NCBI GenBank assembly: GCA_964580155.1
Contig: CAZOJP010000032.1
Span: 1 to 27,016 of the forward strand
Source of the DNA: Intestinibacillus sp964580155
GTDB lineage: Bacteria; Bacillota; Clostridia; Oscillospirales; Butyricicoccaceae
DNA: 27,016 nucleotides
Direction of reading: 5' to 3'
The translations under genes and the position numbers were made by a program. This document shows positions 7,520 through 14,595 of the stretch, in pieces. Every line of letters begins with the position of its first letter. The first letter of the stretch is position 1. The notes beneath the pieces are model-generated. The model worked only from the letters and a program-made list of their open reading frames with translations, was not told the origin of the DNA and searched no databases.

Positions 7520-9004
7520 ATGAAAAAACCTCTTGCACTGATCATTATGGATGGTTTCGGTGAGCGCCGCGCCAAAAAGGGCAACGCAATCGACGCCGCG
7601 AAAACCCCCAACCNNNNNNNNNNTGCATCCGGGCTGGATGTTGGTCTGCCGGATGGCCAGATGGGCAACTCCGAGGTCGGCCACACCAACATGGGTGCGG
7701 GCCGCATCGTGTATCAGGAGCTGACCCGCATCACGAAGTCCATTGCGGACGGCGATTTCTTCGAAAACGAGGCGCTGCTTGCCGCGGTGCGCAACTGCCA
7801 GCAGGACAGCCAGCCCACGCTGCATATTTTCGGACTGCTGTCCGACGGCGGCGTGCATTCCCATCTGGAGCATATTTTTGCACTGCTCGAGCTTGCAAAG
7901 CGCAACGGCCTGTGGAAGGTGTGCGTGCACTGCTTCATGGACGGACGCGACACCCCGCCGGAATCCGGACTGGGCTTTATCAAGCAGTTGCAGGCCAAGA
8001 TTGACGAGGTGGGCGTGGGCTGCATCTCGACGATCGAGGGCCGCTACTGGGCGATGGATCGCGACAAGCGCTGGGACCGCGTCGAAAAGGCATACAATGC
8101 CATCGTGCGCGGGCAGGCTGCGGTCGATCCCGACGCGGTGCACGCGGTCGAGGCCTCCTATGCCGCGGGCGTGACCGATGAGTTCATCGAGCCGGTCATC
8201 GTCACCGAGGGCGGCAACGTGCGCCCGGGCGATTCGGTTATTTTTGCAAACTTCCGCCCCGACCGCGCGCGCGAAATCACGCGCGCCATCGTCGATCCCG
8301 CGTTTGACGGCTTCGACGTACAGCCGGTCGGCGTGCATTATGTCTGCATGACGCAGTATGACGCGACGATGCCCAATGTCGAGGTGGCGTTTAAGCCGCA
8401 GTCGCTTGAAAATACGTTTGGCGAATACATCGCCGAAAAGGGCCTGACCCAGCTTCGCATCGCGGAAACCGAGAAGTACGCGCACGTCACGTTCTTCTTT
8501 AACGGCGGCGTGGAAGCGGAATACCCGAACGAGGAGCGCGCACTCATCAAGTCCCCGGCGGTCGCAACCTACGATTTGCAGCCGGAGATGAGCGCGCCCG
8601 AGGTGACCGAAGAGGTTGTAAAGCGCATCGAATCGGGCAAGTATGACGTCATCATCCTGAACTTTGCAAACTGCGACATGGTCGGACACACCGGCGTGTT
8701 TGAGGCTGCCGTCAAGGCGGTGGAAACGGTCGATGCCTGCGTGGGCAAGGTCGTGCGCGCAATCGAGAAGGCGGGCGGCACTGCGCTCATCACCGCGGAC
8801 CACGGCAACGCCGACCAGATGCTCGAGAGCGACGGCAAGACCCCGTTCACCGCGCACACAACCAATCCCGTGCCGTTCACGGTTGTCGGCTTCAAGGGCA
8901 AGCTGCACTCCGGTGTGCTTGCGGATATTGCGCCGACCATGCTGGAGCTGCTCGGTCTGCCCCAGCCTGCGGAGATGACGGGCAAGTCGCTCATCACGCA
9001 CTAA
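7520..9004 (+). CDS. gpmI: 2,3-bisphosphoglycerate-independent phosphoglycerate mutase (contains an assembly gap)
   Basis: This Mn2+-dependent enzyme converts 3-phosphoglycerate to 2-phosphoglycerate. The N-terminus LALIIMDGFG carries the first metal ligand Asp. The catalytic serine is in GQMGNSEVGHTNMGAGRIVYQ. FMDGRDTPP, FRPDRAREI and the C-terminal metal site TADHGNADQM follow. The run of 10 Ns (7614-7623) falls between AAKTPN and ASGLDVGLP. Comparison with the family (pattern PNLDRL...YPHT.IGASG) suggests about 14 codons are missing there rather than 4. Frame is preserved across the gap, and the flanking bases (c before, t after) fit Leu and Gly codons. Real length is therefore probably near 504 residues. 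The start ATG follows AAAAGGAG. Confidence 0.95.
   Translation: MKKPLALIIMDGFGERRAKKGNAIDAAKTPNXXXXASGLDVGLPDGQMGNSEVGHTNMGAGRIVYQELTRITKSIADGDFFENEALLAAVRNCQQDSQPTLHIFGLLSDGGVHSHLEHIFALLELAKRNGLWKVCVHCFMDGRDTPPESGLGFIKQLQAKIDEVGVGCISTIEGRYWAMDRDKRWDRVEKAYNAIVRGQAAVDPDAVHAVEASYAAGVTDEFIEPVIVTEGGNVRPGDSVIFANFRPDRAREITRAIVDPAFDGFDVQPVGVHYVCMTQYDATMPNVEVAFKPQSLENTFGEYIAEKGLTQLRIAETEKYAHVTFFFNGGVEAEYPNEERALIKSPAVATYDLQPEMSAPEVTEEVVKRIESGKYDVIILNFANCDMVGHTGVFEAAVKAVETVDACVGKVVRAIEKAGGTALITADHGNADQMLESDGKTPFTAHTTNPVPFTVVGFKGKLHSGVLADIAPTMLELLGLPQPAEMTGKSLITH
7614..7623. other. Scaffold gap of 10 Ns inside gpmI
   Basis: A run of ten Ns is an arbitrary-length join between contigs. It interrupts the gpmI N-terminal region without breaking frame, and the true gap is probably about 40 bases. 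Confidence 0.95.
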
Positions 9005-9060
9005 GCGGGACAAAAAATAACGCGTATCCTAAAAACTTATATACAAAAAGGAGAATGAAC

Positions 9061-10377
9061 ATGAAGGGCTATATCGAAATTGTTGATGTAATCGGCCGTG
9101 AGATTATGGACTCCCGCGGCAACCCGACCGTCGAGGTTGAAGTCTATGTAGAGGGCGACACCGGCGCATATATGGGCCGCGCTGCGGTTCCGTCCGGCGC
9201 GTCCACCGGCATCTTTGAGGCTTGCGAGCTGCGCGACGGCGACAAGGCACGCTACGGCGGCAAGGGTGTTCTCAAGGCGGTTGACGCGGTCAACGGCGAG
9301 ATCGCAGAAGAGATCATCGGCATGAACGTGCTGGATCAGGTTGCAATCGACAAGGCGATGATCGAGCTGGACGGCACCCCGAACAAGACAAAGCTCGGCG
9401 CGAACGCGATTCTGGGCGTGTCCCTCGCGGTTGCCCGTGCGGCTTCTGAGGCGCTCGGCATGCCGCTTTATCAGTATATCGGCGGCGTAAACGGCAAGAC
9501 CCTGCCGGTGCCCATGATGAACATCCTCAACGGCGGCGCGCATGCGACGAACAACGTTGAGATCCAGGAGTTCATGATCATGCCGGTCAAGGCTCCCTCC
9601 TTCCGCGAAGCGCTGCGTATGTGCGCCGAGATCTTCCATCAGCTCAAGAAGACGCTGAAGGATGCGGGCACACCGGCTGCAGGCGTGGGCGACGAGGGCG
9701 GCTATGCGCCCAACCTCAAGAAGGACGAGGACGCGCTCAAGGTCATCGTGCAGGCGATTGAAGAAGCGGGCTACAAGCCGGGCGAGGACTTCATGATCGC
9801 AATCGACGCCGCTTCCTCCGAGTGGTGGAACGAAGAGGAGAAGTGCTACATCCAGCCGAAGTCCGGCAAGAAGCTGACGCAGCAGCAGCTCGTTAAGATG
9901 TGGAAGGGCTTCGTTGAGAAGTACCCGATCATCTCCCTTGAGGACTGCATGGCGGAAGAGGACTGGGAAGGCTGGGATATGCTGACCAAGGCGCTCGGCG
10001 ACAAGGTTCAGCTCGTTGGCGACGACCTGTTCGTAACGAACGTCACCCGTCTGCAGAAGGGCATCGAGCTGGGCGTGGGCAATTCCATCCTCATCAAGCT
10101 CAACCAGATCGGCTCCCTGACCGAGACGCTGGACGCCATCCAGATGGCAAACCGTGCGGGCTACACCGCGGTTGTCTCCCACCGTTCGGGCGAGACCGAC
10201 GACTCCACGATCGCCGACCTGGCTGTCGCGCTCAACGCGGGCCAGATCAAGACCGGCGCACCGAGCCGCATCGACCGCGTTGCGAAGTACAATCAGCTGC
10301 TCCGCATTGAGGAAGAGCTGGGCGAAGTCGCACAGTACCTCGGCAAGGACGCGTTCTTCAACATTAAGAACAAGTAA
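9061..10377 (+). CDS. eno: Enolase
   Basis: Enolase dehydrates 2-phosphoglycerate to phosphoenolpyruvate and is a member of RNA-degradosome-like complexes in some bacteria. The 438-residue product carries IMDSRGNPTVEVEV (~13-26), the loop SGASTG (~43-48), ILNGGAHATNN (~152-162), GDEGGYAP (~206-213), metal ligands in ISLEDCMAEEDW and VGDDLFVTN, the catalytic Lys in LIKLNQIGSLTE, and SHRSGETDD. Two in-frame ATGs exist. The one at 9055 lies one base after AGGAG, so the ATG at 9061 (spacing 7, MKGYIEIVDV) is preferred. It is the last gene of the glycolytic cluster, and a strong shared terminator follows. Confidence 0.98.
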   Translation: MKGYIEIVDVIGREIMDSRGNPTVEVEVYVEGDTGAYMGRAAVPSGASTGIFEACELRDGDKARYGGKGVLKAVDAVNGEIAEEIIGMNVLDQVAIDKAMIELDGTPNKTKLGANAILGVSLAVARAASEALGMPLYQYIGGVNGKTLPVPMMNILNGGAHATNNVEIQEFMIMPVKAPSFREALRMCAEIFHQLKKTLKDAGTPAAGVGDEGGYAPNLKKDEDALKVIVQAIEEAGYKPGEDFMIAIDAASSEWWNEEEKCYIQPKSGKKLTQQQLVKMWKGFVEKYPIISLEDCMAEEDWEGWDMLTKALGDKVQLVGDDLFVTNVTRLQKGIELGVGNSILIKLNQIGSLTETLDAIQMANRAGYTAVVSHRSGETDDSTIADLAVALNAGQIKTGAPSRIDRVAKYNQLLRIEEELGEVAQYLGKDAFFNIKNK

Positions 10378-10380
10378 TTT

Positions 10381-10418
10381 AAAAGTCCCCCGCTTCATCG
10401 AAGCGGGGGACTTTTTTC
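10381..10418. terminator. Bidirectional terminator between eno and brnQ
   Basis: AAAGTCCCCCGCTTC pairs with GAAGCGGGGGACTTT around a short ATC loop. A run of Ts follows on the plus strand, and A-rich sequence precedes it, giving Ts on the minus strand. It can serve both eno and the convergent brnQ. Confidence 0.9.
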
Positions 10419-10438
10419 TGTGCAAAGACGAAGCACGG

Positions 10439-11725
10439 TTAAGACAGAACAAGACCGGCGACGAGTCCGGCCGCCGCGGGCAGCATCCAGCCCAGACCGA
10501 GCGCGGCAAGCGGAAGCTGATCAAACGCGTGCGCAATAAGGGGGAGGGGCAGCCCTGCATCCGCAAGCGCGCACACCACGCTCACGGCGCAGGTGCAGCC
10601 GATGGTCAGCGGATAGACCGCGCGGTGCGCGTGCAGCGCCTTGCCGCCGAGCGCAAGAACGATGAGCATAATGGCAGGCGGATAGATCGCGTTGAGCACG
10701 GGCAGCGTGACCTTGAGGATGGCAGCGAGGCCGAGATTTGCAATGACAATGCTGACGGCGGCAAAGAACGCAATCCACATGCGGTAGGATACGCGCGGCA
10801 CGAGGCTGTGAAAATAGTTGCTGCAGCACGACAGCAGGCCGACGCAGGTGTTGAGGCACGCGATGACGAAGATCGCGGCGAGCAGCACATTGCCGTAGCG
10901 TCCAAACAGTGCCGCCACCAGACGGGTCAGCGTGTCCGCGCCGGTTTCGCCGCCCGGGAATGCCGCGCCGGACAGCGCGCCGATGTGCGCCAGCATCCCA
11001 TAGATGACGAGGAAAATCGCGCCCGCAACAAAGCCCGCGCGAATCGTGCCGCGCACCACCGCGCGCTCGTCTGTGATGCCGCGTGCGCGGATGTTGAGCG
11101 CGATGATGGCGCCGAAGTTGAGCGCGGCCAGTGCGTCCATCGTCTGATAGCCGTCGAGGAAGCCGCGCACCGTGGGCAGGCTGCGATAGATGTCCGCGGT
11201 TGCGCCGTAGCCGCGCGCGACCGGATGCGCGATGCAGCCGACAAACAGCACGACAATGAGCGCGATGAGCGCAGGACACAGGATTTTGCCGAGTCGGTCG
11301 GTCAGCTTTTCCGGATGCAGGGCGAGCGCGGCCGCGACCGCAAAAAACAGCACCGAATACGCAAGCTGCAGCGTGCTGCCCGTCTGCGTGAACGGGGTGA
11401 CCGCCATTTCAAACGAGGTGCTCGCGGTGCGCGGAATGGCAAGGCACGGCCCGATTGACAAATAGATGAGCAGCGTGAACAGGGCCGCAAAGCGGGGATG
11501 CACACGCGCGCCGAGCGCCTGCAGGCCGCCGGCCTTGGCGACGGCCGCCACGCCGAGCACGGGCAGGCCGATTGCGCTGAGCGCGAAGCCCGGCATCGCA
11601 TACCAGGTGGCCGCGCCTGCCTGCGCGCCGAGAAATGGCGGAAAAATCAGGTTTCCCGCGCCAAAAAACATGGAGAATAGTGTGAATCCGACCAAAACGA
11701 GGTCTTTTCCGCGCAGTTCTTTCAT
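10439..11725 (-). CDS. brnQ: Branched-chain amino acid transport system II carrier protein
   Basis: BrnQ is a sodium-coupled importer of leucine, isoleucine and valine in the cytoplasmic membrane. The product is 428 residues and highly hydrophobic, with about 12 membrane segments. Family signatures are the N-terminal LVGFTLFSMFFGAGNLIFPPFLG (residues ~11-33) and IYLSIGPCLAIPRTASTSFEMAV (~86-108). The ATG at 11723-11725 has AGAAGGA five bases upstream. It is a single-gene unit, convergent with eno. A possible promoter (TATAAT on the minus strand at 11834-11839, poor -35) lies about 100 bases upstream. Confidence 0.95.
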   Translation of the reverse strand: MKELRGKDLVLVGFTLFSMFFGAGNLIFPPFLGAQAGAATWYAMPGFALSAIGLPVLGVAAVAKAGGLQALGARVHPRFAALFTLLIYLSIGPCLAIPRTASTSFEMAVTPFTQTGSTLQLAYSVLFFAVAAALALHPEKLTDRLGKILCPALIALIVVLFVGCIAHPVARGYGATADIYRSLPTVRGFLDGYQTMDALAALNFGAIIALNIRARGITDERAVVRGTIRAGFVAGAIFLVIYGMLAHIGALSGAAFPGGETGADTLTRLVAALFGRYGNVLLAAIFVIACLNTCVGLLSCCSNYFHSLVPRVSYRMWIAFFAAVSIVIANLGLAAILKVTLPVLNAIYPPAIMLIVLALGGKALHAHRAVYPLTIGCTCAVSVVCALADAGLPLPLIAHAFDQLPLAALGLGWMLPAAAGLVAGLVLS

Positions 11726-11833
11726 AGGGTGTCCTTCTCTCTTTCGTTAGGCTGTTGTTCGCGCGAGGGGCAAGCGGCGCGCCGATGTGGTACGCCGCGA
11801 CTACCTGCGCATAAGCCGGGTCTCTTTCCCTCG

Positions 11834-11839
11834 ATTATA
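11834..11839 (-). promoter_or_regulatory. Possible -10 element of brnQ
   Basis: A perfect TATAAT on the minus strand about 110 bases before brnQ. No good -35 lies at 16-18 bases (best is ACTTTC), so this is tentative. Confidence 0.35.
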
Positions 11840-11874
11840 CTACCACACAAAACAGAGAAAGTCATGTATAAAAT

Positions 11875-11912
11875 AAGGCAGCGCCGCACGTTTCTTCGTG
11901 CGGCGCTGCCTT
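11875..11912. terminator. Strong terminator after the cupin gene
   Basis: A perfect 16-bp inverted repeat (AAGGCAGCGCCGCACG, loop TTTCTT) ends the minus-strand cupin operon. TTATTTTAT follows on that strand and TTAAATTT on the plus strand. It also insulates brnQ from the accessory cassette. Confidence 0.88.
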
Positions 11913-11955
11913 AAATTTACGTCTCCCTTTGCGCTGGTCAGTCTTGCAAAACGCC

Positions 11956-12600
11956 TCACGCGATGACCAACAGCAGCGACATCTTAAACTGCCCGTTTGC
12001 GGCAACGCTGTGCAGACCGTTCTTTGCAAAGCGGAAGCTTTCGCCCTCTTGCAGGAGGAATTCCTCGTTTTCGTAGCCGATGGTGGCGCTGCCTTCCAAC
12101 GCGGTGATCACAGCGTCGCCGGGGGCACGGTGTGGCGTTAATCCGGTGCCTTCGTCAAACGCCATAAGCACAAACTTCATGTCGTCTTTCTTCACAATAT
12201 CGAGGTTCGCAATGCTTTTTGCCTCATAAGAAATGAGGTCCTTTAGCTTCAGCGCTTGTCCGGGCTTCAAAATTTCATTCATAACAATGTCCTCTTTCAT
12301 AATAATTTCAGTGTAAACGGCACCCTCTGCACATTCCACGCCGCAGAGTGTTTTTCTGGGCACAACAAGCAGGTCCCCTTTTCCCAGCGGCACTTTGTGG
12401 GCATTCTCGCCTAAAAGGAACACCGCACAGCCTTTTTCGCCCCAATACATCGTGGGCACATCGTAGCTTTCTCTGCTGATCGAGGTGTTTTTGCCCAAGA
12501 AAAAGTACGTAGTGCTATACGTTGCGCCAAGGCCGGCGCTTTGTGAAATGGTCAGCCCGTCTTTCAGCTGCACTTTCTCCGCTATCGTAAATGCACCCAA
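11956..12600 (-). CDS. Two-cupin-domain protein of the ABC cassette
   Basis: A 214-residue protein of two cupin-like halves. The second half (residue ~107 on, MNEILKPGQALKLKDLIS) has the usual cupin_2 pattern, FDEGTGLTPHRAPGDAVITALEG and FAKNGLHSVAA. The first half is more divergent (VFLLGENAHKVPLGKGDLLVVP). The metal-binding HxH of motif 1 is incomplete in the second half (one His) and absent in the first, so a binding or sensing role is as likely as catalysis. The predicted start is TTG at 12598-12600 after GAGAGG and GGAG. A second ATG (codon 107, 12280-12282) has its own AGAGGA site. It lies 18 bases after the ABC ATPase gene. Base composition is clearly A+T-richer than the flanks. Function is unknown. 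Confidence 0.75.
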   Translation of the reverse strand: MGAFTIAEKVQLKDGLTISQSAGLGATYSTTYFFLGKNTSISRESYDVPTMYWGEKGCAVFLLGENAHKVPLGKGDLLVVPRKTLCGVECAEGAVYTEIIMKEDIVMNEILKPGQALKLKDLISYEAKSIANLDIVKKDDMKFVLMAFDEGTGLTPHRAPGDAVITALEGSATIGYENEEFLLQEGESFRFAKNGLHSVAANGQFKMSLLLVIA

Positions 12601-12618
12601 TGCTCCGATACCTCTCTT

Positions 12619-13407
12619 TCAATTAATTGCCATCGGCACAATGCTCTTAACCATGCGTTTTTCGTACTGGAACTCGTTTACCGACACACGCACATTGAAG
12701 GAGTTTGAAATATTCTCCTCGGTCAACACTTCTTCAACCGCGCCATAGTAAAAATCGCCGGTTCGTGTCATCATAAGCGCCTCATCCGATATGCTAACGG
12801 CATTTGTAGGGTGGTGTGTATTCATGATCGCACTAATTCCTTCTTCGTGCGCCAGCTTTTCAATCAGGTTTAAAACAAGAATTTGGTTGTGAAAATCAAG
12901 GCCGGTTTCCGGTTCGTCCAAAATGATAAGCTTGGGCTCGTTGATAAGCGCACGCGCGATCAAAACCATTTGCAGCTCACCGCCGCTCATTTGGTTGCAA
13001 TCCTTTTTTTCTAAATGTGCAATGCCAATTTTCTGCATAGTATGCCGCGCCATCTCAATTTCCCGCTCTCCCGGCTGTTCAAACATTTTTAAGTGCGAGC
13101 TGCGCCCAAGCATCACCATCTCGAGGCCGGTGTATGAAAACGAAAAACCATGCGCTTGCGGGATGTAAGAAACCGCGCTCCAAAAATCTTTAGCCTTCAT
13201 TTTTTTAATATCCTTGCCCTCAAAAAGAGAAGTGCCGCTTTCCCAGGGCAAAAGGCCTGTCATGCATTTCAAAAGCGTGGTTTTACCAATGCCGTTGGGG
13301 CCCAAAATGGCAAGAATACGCCCGGAAAGCAACTGGATATTGATGTTGCAAAGAATTGAATCTTGCTTCGGATAACGAAAACAACCATTTTGAACTTCGA
13401 TAATCAT
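12619..13407 (-). CDS. ABC transporter ATP-binding protein, FecE/BtuD type
   Basis: The nucleotide-binding subunit of an importer of the iron-siderophore/cobalamin/heme class. It is 262 residues. It shows Walker A GPNGIGKTT (36-44), Q-loop Gln84 in YIPQAHG, signature MSGGELQ (140-146), Walker B LIILDEPETGLD (160-171) with catalytic Glu165, and the H-loop His198 in NTHHP. Its start ATG overlaps the stop of the upstream FecCD permease fragment (ATGA), typical of permease-ATPase pairs. No substrate-binding protein gene is visible. The real substrate cannot be told from the sequence. Lower G+C and different codon use from the flanks suggest horizontal transfer. Confidence 0.92.
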   Translation of the reverse strand: MIIEVQNGCFRYPKQDSILCNINIQLLSGRILAILGPNGIGKTTLLKCMTGLLPWESGTSLFEGKDIKKMKAKDFWSAVSYIPQAHGFSFSYTGLEMVMLGRSSHLKMFEQPGEREIEMARHTMQKIGIAHLEKKDCNQMSGGELQMVLIARALINEPKLIILDEPETGLDFHNQILVLNLIEKLAHEEGISAIMNTHHPTNAVSISDEALMMTRTGDFYYGAVEEVLTEENISNSFNVRVSVNEFQYEKRMVKSIVPMAIN

Positions 13408-13568
13408 TGCAAATTGCTCCTGCCTTTGTTTAAGAGTGAGATAAAAACTGGCGCACCGATAATGGCGGTTAAAATAGAAATTGGCAGTTCGATCACGCTG
13501 ATGGTGCGGGAAAGCGTATCAATTAGAATCATAAAGCTTGCGCCGAGGCTGAGGCCCAGAGGGATAAC
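13404..13568 (-). pseudogene. C-terminal fragment of a FecCD-family permease
   Basis: Only about the last 54 residues remain, reading HVIPLGLSLGASFMIL, DTLSRTI and ELPISILTAIIGAPVF in order. This is the conserved end of FecCD permeases that pair with FecE/BtuD ATPases. Homology stops sharply near 13,563-13,575, where phage sequence begins in the opposite direction. The membrane part and start of the gene are missing, so the importer encoded here cannot be functional unless this join is an assembly error. The stop overlaps the ATPase start. Confidence 0.8.
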
Positions 13569-13922
13569 ATGCGGCTGCGAAACTATAGCGCAATCATTAC
13601 AGTCGCACTTTTCGCCTTGTCTGTGGCGACCTTCTTCATCGGCCGCCAATCGGCCTCAAAGGCTGAAGGGAAGGAGGCGGGAAGTCTCGCCAAAGACATC
13701 GAGTACATCAAGGACAGCGTCAACCGGATAGAGGATCGACTCGGTGACGACGTGAAGCGTCTGGAGGGGCGCTGCGACGAGATGAGCAACCAAATGGTCA
13801 CCATCTCCGGAGCGGCGTCCAAAGCCTACGAGTCGGCAAAGATGCAGCACAACCGGCTGAACGAGCACCTCAAGCGTGACCACGGACAGACGATCGTCGA
13901 GGTGAGAGGAGGCGACACCTGA
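13569..13922 (+). CDS. Phage membrane-anchored coiled-coil protein
   Basis: A 117-residue protein. One N-terminal membrane segment (residues ~6-24, SAIITVALFALSVATFFIG) is followed by a charged, heptad-like region (~30-105, with KDIEYIKDSVNRIEDRLGDDV). This is predicted to be a coiled coil exposed on one side of the membrane. I do not recognise a named family. Position just before holin-like genes suggests a lysis accessory or a tail-to-lysis linker protein. The ATG at 13569 is right at the cassette junction and its AGAGGG site lies in transporter-derived sequence, so the true N-terminus may have been different. Its stop overlaps the next start (TGATG). Confidence 0.65.
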   Translation: MRLRNYSAIITVALFALSVATFFIGRQSASKAEGKEAGSLAKDIEYIKDSVNRIEDRLGDDVKRLEGRCDEMSNQMVTISGAASKAYESAKMQHNRLNEHLKRDHGQTIVEVRGGDT

Positions 13923-14239
13923 TGGCGAAGTTCCTGAAGAAAAAGAAGCCAATAAAGAAACGCGAGTTCACCAAGCAGATCGTCGCCGCCGTGCTCGCAA
14001 CTTATTTCTTCGGAGTGGCCATAGGGGCCGTCGTGGTGCTCAGAACGGCACCGGATCAGCTCTATGCGTTCCTGACCTTCATCGGCGCGCCTACGGCCAC
14101 GACCGTGGGCTTCTATTGCTGGAAGGCTAAGAACGAGAACCTGTACAAACACCAGAAGGGGCGCCCCGCAGACGAAGCGTGCGACGACGCTGCCGACCTG
14201 CACGAGGCGCAAGAAAATGACGAGGAGGTATTCCTATGA
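13922..14239 (+). CDS. Phage two-helix membrane protein, holin-like
   Basis: A 105-residue protein with a lysine-rich N-terminus (MAKFLKKKKPIKKREF), two membrane segments (~23-41 and ~49-67) and a charged, acidic C-terminal tail (ACDDAADLHEAQENDEEVF). The shape resembles class II holins or holin partners, but no specific family is recognised. It overlaps its neighbours at both ends (TGATG upstream, ATGA downstream), which points to translational coupling in a lysis operon. A regulatory partner of the LL-H holin is possible. Confidence 0.65.
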   Translation: MAKFLKKKKPIKKREFTKQIVAAVLATYFFGVAIGAVVVLRTAPDQLYAFLTFIGAPTATTVGFYCWKAKNENLYKHQKGRPADEACDDAADLHEAQENDEEVFL

Positions 14240-14547
14240 TTGACATCACCCCGATTATTAACGCAGCCATCGCCATCATCGCGGCCGTGGCCACTGCCTT
14301 CCTGATCCCGTGGATCCGCAGCAAGACGACCGAAGGGCAGCGCAAAGAGCTCGCCGCATGGATCAAGATCGGAGTCGCTGCTGCTGAGCAGATCTACGCC
14401 GGACAGGGCCGAGGCGACGAGAAGAAAGCCTACGTGCTCGCGTTTTTGGAGGAACATGGCTACACGGTAGACCTCGAGGCCATCAACGCCATGATCGAGG
14501 CGGCCGTGCACCAGCTCAACACTGACGTGGGCCTGAATATTGAATAA
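14236..14547 (+). CDS. Phage holin, LL-H family
   Basis: Holins form membrane lesions that time host lysis and release the endolysin. This 103-residue protein has one N-terminal membrane segment (residues ~5-24, IINAAIAIIAAVATAFLIPW). Then comes the diagnostic soluble part of the LL-H holin family: WIKIGVAAAEQIYAG, KKAYVLAFLEEHGY and a C-terminal helix INAMIEAAVHQLN. Length fits the family. The start overlaps the preceding gene by four bases, and the endolysin gene follows 48 bases later. Confidence 0.88.
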   Translation: MIDITPIINAAIAIIAAVATAFLIPWIRSKTTEGQRKELAAWIKIGVAAAEQIYAGQGRGDEKKAYVLAFLEEHGYTVDLEAINAMIEAAVHQLNTDVGLNIE

Positions 14548-14595
14548 CTGCGGAGCCGTCGTGGCGGCTCCCTTTGCATTTTAGGAGGTGCAATA

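Noticed and set aside
7295..9013. Long minus-strand open frame (572 codons) opposite gpmI
   Set aside because: It is antisense to gpmI, crosses the N gap and has no protein family signature.
9037..10566. Long minus-strand open frame (509 codons) opposite eno
   Set aside because: It is an antisense artefact of codon bias. It also runs through the eno terminator.
10154..11458. Plus-strand open frame (434 codons) opposite brnQ
   Set aside because: It crosses the eno end and terminator, and its translation is a charged low-complexity sequence. brnQ on the other strand is clearly the real gene.
11764..11833. Possible structured riboswitch in the brnQ leader
   Set aside because: The CGAGGG/CCCTCG pairing that would close it includes bases directly after the -10, mostly upstream of the likely transcription start, and no known riboswitch motif was recognised.
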